Below, piece after piece: positions 46,182 to 50,000 of a DNA stretch of 50,000 nucleotides (within the stretch, counting starts at the first letter, position 1; each line of letters opens with the position of its first letter). The notes under the pieces are model-generated. The model did no database searches and was not told the DNA's origin. It saw only the letters and a program-made list of their open reading frames with translations. The stretch spans positions 472,501-522,500 of the forward strand of contig CAJNDS010002123.1 in NCBI GenBank assembly GCA_905221605.1, read 5' to 3'. Made by a program: the position numbers and the translations under genes. Source of the DNA: Symbiodinium natans (Eukaryota; Sar; Dinophyceae; Suessiales; Symbiodiniaceae).

Positions 46182-46260
46182 TAGGGAATGAGGGAATGAG
46201 GGAATGAGGGCCCTAGATGTATCCTTTAAGGAATTACATAGGTCCCTCATTCCCTCAGTC
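46182..46260. mobile_element. MITE family E, copy 2
   Basis: Three tandem GGGAATGA units at the left mirror GGTCCCTCATTCCCTCAG at the right. The core ATCCTTTAAGGAATTACATA matches copy 1. Confidence 0.65.
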
Positions 46261-47544
46261 CCTTCTAAAGAACCAGCCAGCCTAAACTCCATTAACTTTC
46301 TCGTAGCATTGCGGGGTTCACGTGGTGGCCAAGTCTACCATACCATCATCAAGTTTCAAGTAGGTTTAGGGTTTAGGGTTTAGGGTTCAGGGCTTAGGTT
46401 TTAGGGCTTAGGGTTTAGGGTTGAGGGTTTAGGGCTTATATGATCCCAACTGTAGGGTTCATCCGGTTCCCAGATCTATACACTCTAAGTTGGGAAGCTC
46501 CAGAGCCTTCAATTGCTTTAGGTGGAACGAAGGTCCATGTGGCGGGCTGGAACTCTCTGACATGTTAAAGCACTTAAGCTTGACCCTGAGCCCCCTAAGC
46601 CCCCGAAGCCGCCTAAATCCTGCCCCCTAAACCCTAAACCCCAAACACTGACCTCCAACAACAGCCCTGCAGCACTTGACCCGAGGACTGGTTGGCTTTG
46701 GGGAATATCCAGACATCCTTCTCAACAGAGAAGCCTGCCTTCATCGTGTATCTTTAGATAGACACCCATCAGGTTCAGGGCTTAGGGCTCAGGGCTCAGG
46801 GCTCAGGGCTTAGGGTTTAGGGTTTAGGGTTTAGGGTTTAGGGTTTAGGGTTTAGGGCTACTTTTCTTTCTGCGCAGAGCGGGATCCGAGGCGGCCTGGA
46901 CCGGCACGCCTGCCGCGGAAGATGCCCTGAAACACTTCGAGATCTTGACGACTCCAACCTAGGAGACCAAAAGGGTTTAGGGTTTAGGGTTTAGGGTTTA
47001 GGGTTTAGGGTTTAGGGTTTAGGGTTTAGGGTTTAGGGTTTAGGGTTTGGGGTACCCAGAAGAATCAACCGCATGTTGGTTGGCAAAGGTAATGGGCACA
47101 GCTCTGGATTCAACTTGACAGCTCACCAGGCGGCCCCTCTTTAATATCTGGACATTAAATCCTAAACCCTAAACTCTAAACCCTAAACCCTGAACCCTCG
47201 AACTTAAGGTTCGTTTAGTACCCCCCCCCCCCCCAAAAAAAAAAAGAAGCCGGCGTTCGTTTGCTTCTTTGTCCATCTTTGGGGGGTGTTTACGCCCCGA
47301 GGACTCGATGGTTCGTGGTTGTTAATGGGGTTTGAGACTGGCAGGGTTGAGAGTTTAGGGTTCAAGGGGGGTTTTGGGTTTAGGGTTTAGGGGGGGGAGG
47401 GAGGGCAAGGTCTAGGAGTTAGAGTTTAGGCCTCAGGAATCTGGGTCCCGAAGCTTCGTGAAGTTTGGGAAGGCTTTGAGAGTTGGGGAAGCTCAGGACC
47501 TTATGGGGTTTTGCAGTTGAGGGGCTGTGCAGTTTAGGAGCTTG

Positions 47545-47650
47545 CAAGGAGGGGCTTCCCCTTGTTAGAAGTAGAGTTATAAGGGCCCTAAATTAGGTGA
47601 TAAGGCTACTAGCTTAGGCTATAGTAACCCTAAACCCTAAACCCTAAACC
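47545..47650. mobile_element. MITE family A fragment cut by a CCCTAAA array
   Basis: GCAAGGAGGGGCTTCCCC opens a family A copy in the reverse sense (AGAAGTAGAGTTATAAGGGCC). It stops at 47,625, where CCCTAAA units begin, and no right terminus follows. Confidence 0.6.
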
Positions 47651-47759
47651 CTTAGTAATCTCCATGTAGGGTCGTCGTTGCAAAGGCCGTATGTACGGGC
47701 TCTTGGCATCGGATATACCCGATGCCACTCATGGGTCATAGACTTCAAACTACTATACT

Positions 47760-47905
47760 CCCCTTAGAACTTTAATAAACATAATATGTGTTTCAAATAT
47801 CCTCTTGGGTATATATAAAAAAATAGAATAACCCCCCTTAGAACTGTAACAAACATAATATTTGTTAAACATCCTATTGGGTTTTATAGAACAAAAAAAT
47901 CCCCG
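47760..47905 (+). repeat. Diverged tandem duplication, about 73-bp unit
   Basis: Two units start CCCCTTAGAACTTTAATAAAC and CCCCTTAGAACTGTAACAAAC, continue with ATAATATGTGTT/ATAATATTTGTT and TCCTCTTGGG/TCCTATTGGG, and end in A-rich runs. A perfect GGCATCGG/CCGATGCC hairpin is just upstream at 47,705-47,726. Confidence 0.7.
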
Positions 47906-47969
47906 CAAGGGGGATATAGACCATGCTATCAAGGATCGAGGCGCAAGGGTCCTTGCTTAGGCTTTGGGG

Positions 47970-48071
47970 TTGGGATGTTCCCACTTACTCTGACAGTCCT
48001 TAATCGGGATTTTAGTACCCCCGATTGCAATCCTGATTCAGGACTGCTAGTATAAGGGGGGAACATCCCAA
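47970..48071. mobile_element. MITE family C, copy 5
   Basis: TTGGGATGTTCCCACTTAC and GTATAAGGGGGGAACATCC arms with AGTCCTTAAT and TAGTACCCCCGATT inside. Closely similar to copies 4 and 6. Confidence 0.75.
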
Positions 48072-48893
48072 GTTTAGGGTTTAGTTTAAGGTTTAGGGTC
48101 AGGGTTTCGGGTTTAAATTACAGCGGCCATGAAACCCACCACCCTTAGAAAACGATTCGTACGCACGTCGTGAATTGCTTCAGGAAGCCAAAACAATTCC
48201 CTGAAAACAGTTTCAACTAGAATGCAAACAGCTTGCCTTATAGTGGAGTTCCTTAAGCTAGTAAGACCTCCCGACTGGTCTCTATCGACCCTTCACCCTA
48301 AACCCTGCGCGTGCTCAAACCATGCGCCCTCGAGCCGTCGCCATCGAATCAGGCTCGTCGGCTCTTGACGAGTCCGCATGCAGACGCAGTAGTGCAGAGA
48401 TTCGCCGTACTTTGGAGTAGACCCTGGACAGAAACACATACTTTTGAGGTATAAGTAGCTATAATAGGATCCCAGAACAAAAAAATGTGCTAAAGTATGG
48501 TACTCCAAAACCCAGTTTGGGGTAGTTCAGGGTTTAGAAATGGCTCAGAACTTGCAAGGTTCTTTTGTGCCTGTGTGCTCACCTGTGAGCTACGTGCGCC
48601 CCCGCCCCACGAGAGCGCGCACGCTTCGCTTCTAGTAGCTTGTCCACCTGGAGATGAGGTAGCTACTGACTAGCTTGGGCACACCGAGGCCCATCCAGTA
48701 TGCTAAAAGGGTTTAGGGTTTAGGGTCTACAGGGTTTCGGGTTTAGGGTTGAGGGTTTAGGGTTAAGGGTTTAGGGGTATCAACATATGCGGTCGTAAGA
48801 CTCGGCATGAGCGATGGAGTTCTTGGCGGAGCTATTTTTGGAATCGACCGCTTCCAAGCAAGTACCGTGGGTGTGCACTTCTTGTCTGTTGGC

Positions 48894-49114
48894 CTTGGGG
48901 ACCAAAAGAACCCTACAATTGCGGTCAGATACCCTATACTACTAGAAACTCTTAGTAAGGCGTATGAACCCGAAACCTTGGGATGTTCCCCCTTTTCCTA
49001 GCAGTCCTGAATAGGGAGTATCATAGGGGGTACTATCATTCCGATGAAGGGCTGCTAGTATAAGGGGGGAACATCCCAACCTAAACCCTTTCAGGGTTCA
49101 TTTGGTCCTTAGGG
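48894..49114. mobile_element. MITE family H, copy 2, interrupted by a family C element
   Basis: GGGGACCAAAAGAACCCTA on the left and AGGGTTCATTTGGTCCTTA on the right are inverted termini also seen at 43,657-43,780. Between the halves, 48,978-49,079 is a complete family C element, so family C inserted into an existing family H copy. Confidence 0.75.
48978..49079. mobile_element. MITE family C, copy 6, nested in family H
   Basis: Termini TTGGGATGTTCCCCCTT and GGGGGGAACATCCCAA with AGCAGTCCTGAATAGGG and GGGCTGCTAGTATAAG as inner arms. The near-intact arms suggest recent insertion. Confidence 0.75.
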
Positions 49115-50000
49115 GTGTCTGAAGGAGATCCCGAAACCCTACACCCTAAACCCTAAACCCTAAACCCTAAACCCTAAACCCTAAACCCTAAACCCTAAAC
49201 CCTAAACCCTAAACCATACAGCCTATAAACCCATTTGGGGATTGGGGTGCGTCCGGACTCTAGACGAAACCAGGGTGTCCACATCAAGGCTAACCCTAAA
49301 AAAGACATGTGTGCCAAAGCCTCGGAGGGACTAGCAACACTGGCATGTTGTAAGCGACTCTGCACTACTCTTCTACGATGGAAGGTGGCCGAATGCGCGA
49401 GGAAAAGGCTTTGCACAGCTGCAGAGTCTCAAGTGCGCCCCTAAGCTCTGTCAACGCACCCAAAACTCTAGGGTTTATAGGGTTTACAGTATAGGGGGTA
49501 TAGGGTTCATACAGGGTGTATAGGGCTTACGCTTTATGGCTTAGTGTTCAGGAAAACCCTTCAACCCTACGCGAGGGCGCACACGAAGCTTTCGAGGGTT
49601 GGGGGGGGGACCAAACGACCACTAGAACAAACGCCGAAACCCTGTGCATTTTCCCTCAGCCCCAGCAAAAACCAAGAGTGGGGAGGGGGGGGGGGTCTTT
49701 GAAAGCTCCAAGCTGTGAGAGGTACCTTACTTCAGCAGCCAGGGAATGCAAAGGCAAGCTTTGCCTTTGCCTGCAAGAGATAGCGGTTTAGAGCGCTCAG
49801 AGGGTTTGTAGGGTTTACAAGTTTTGTGAGGTTTAGCCGAAATGTACAAACATGTTGATGTGTGTGTATATTATATATATATATATATAGCGATAGTACA
49901 CGAGTTCAACTCATGGCGACCCAGTGACTCCTAGGAAAACAGAAAGGGCTTTTACGGCTGAATAGGGTTAGTCAGAGACGTATGCGAGTAGCCTTGTGGA

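Larger units (their letters stand above)
43650..50000. repeat. Repeat- and MITE-rich spacer
   Basis: Arrays lie at 43,917-43,972, 44,092-44,155, 44,284-44,345, 44,648-44,705, 44,860-44,908, 45,023-45,089, 45,577-45,610, 46,798-46,857, 46,974-47,050 and 49,140-49,213 (about ten units). A TA microsatellite is at 49,868-49,890. Positions 48,120-48,700 and 49,215-50,000 show few repeats and no recognised gene. Confidence 0.7.

Noticed and set aside
49890-49960. GAGTTCAACTC resembling a tRNA T-loop
   Set aside because: No acceptor stem, D-arm or anticodon arm could be fitted around it; no tRNA or rRNA gene could be supported in the window.

Overview
This window looks like eukaryotic nuclear DNA, most likely from a dinoflagellate or a close alveolate relative. 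I infer this from three things: TTTAGGG-type telomere repeat throughout, one gene whose introns begin with GA, GC, GT and possibly GG instead of only GT, and introns built like small transposons (introners). The species cannot be named from the sequence. Gene density is very low. One intact gene can be supported; nearly everything else is interstitial telomere-type repeat, short inverted-repeat elements (MITE-like), homopolymer C/G tracts, microsatellites and unrecognised spacer.

The gene is on the minus strand at 36,613-39,174. Seven exons join into a 522-residue secreted right-handed beta-helix protein of the pectate-lyase-like superfamily, with a signal peptide. All six introns (about 104-319 bp) sit between short direct repeats that begin with G. 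Introns 2 and 4 are copies of one another. Intron 6 is a 100-bp terminal-inverted-repeat element inside an exact GTTT duplication. Introns 1, 3 and 5 contain telomere-type repeat, and introns 1 and 3 also carry MITE families found between genes elsewhere in the window.

Layout: 1-15,120 is repeat-rich spacer, with a quieter stretch at 10,800-11,700. At 15,120-18,700 there is an AT-rich island with no telomere-type repeat and different word usage, possibly organelle-derived or a foreign insert. 18,700-19,800 is GC-richer single-copy-looking sequence with no recognised gene. 19,800-36,600 is repeat-rich spacer, including a G-rich block at 24,720-24,890 and a perfect 36-bp-arm hairpin at 30,676-30,774. 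36,613-39,174 is the gene. 39,255-50,000 is repeat-rich spacer with a cluster of MITEs at 45,139-46,260 and a nested MITE at 48,894-49,114.

Two observations stand out. First, intergenic MITEs and introns share termini and target-duplication structure, so the intron-making elements seem to be visible both in and out of a gene. Second, at least five interstitial TTTAGGG arrays lie between 17-31 bp direct repeats, as if telomere repeat had been inserted at staggered breaks. One of these duplications copied the start codon of the beta-helix gene.
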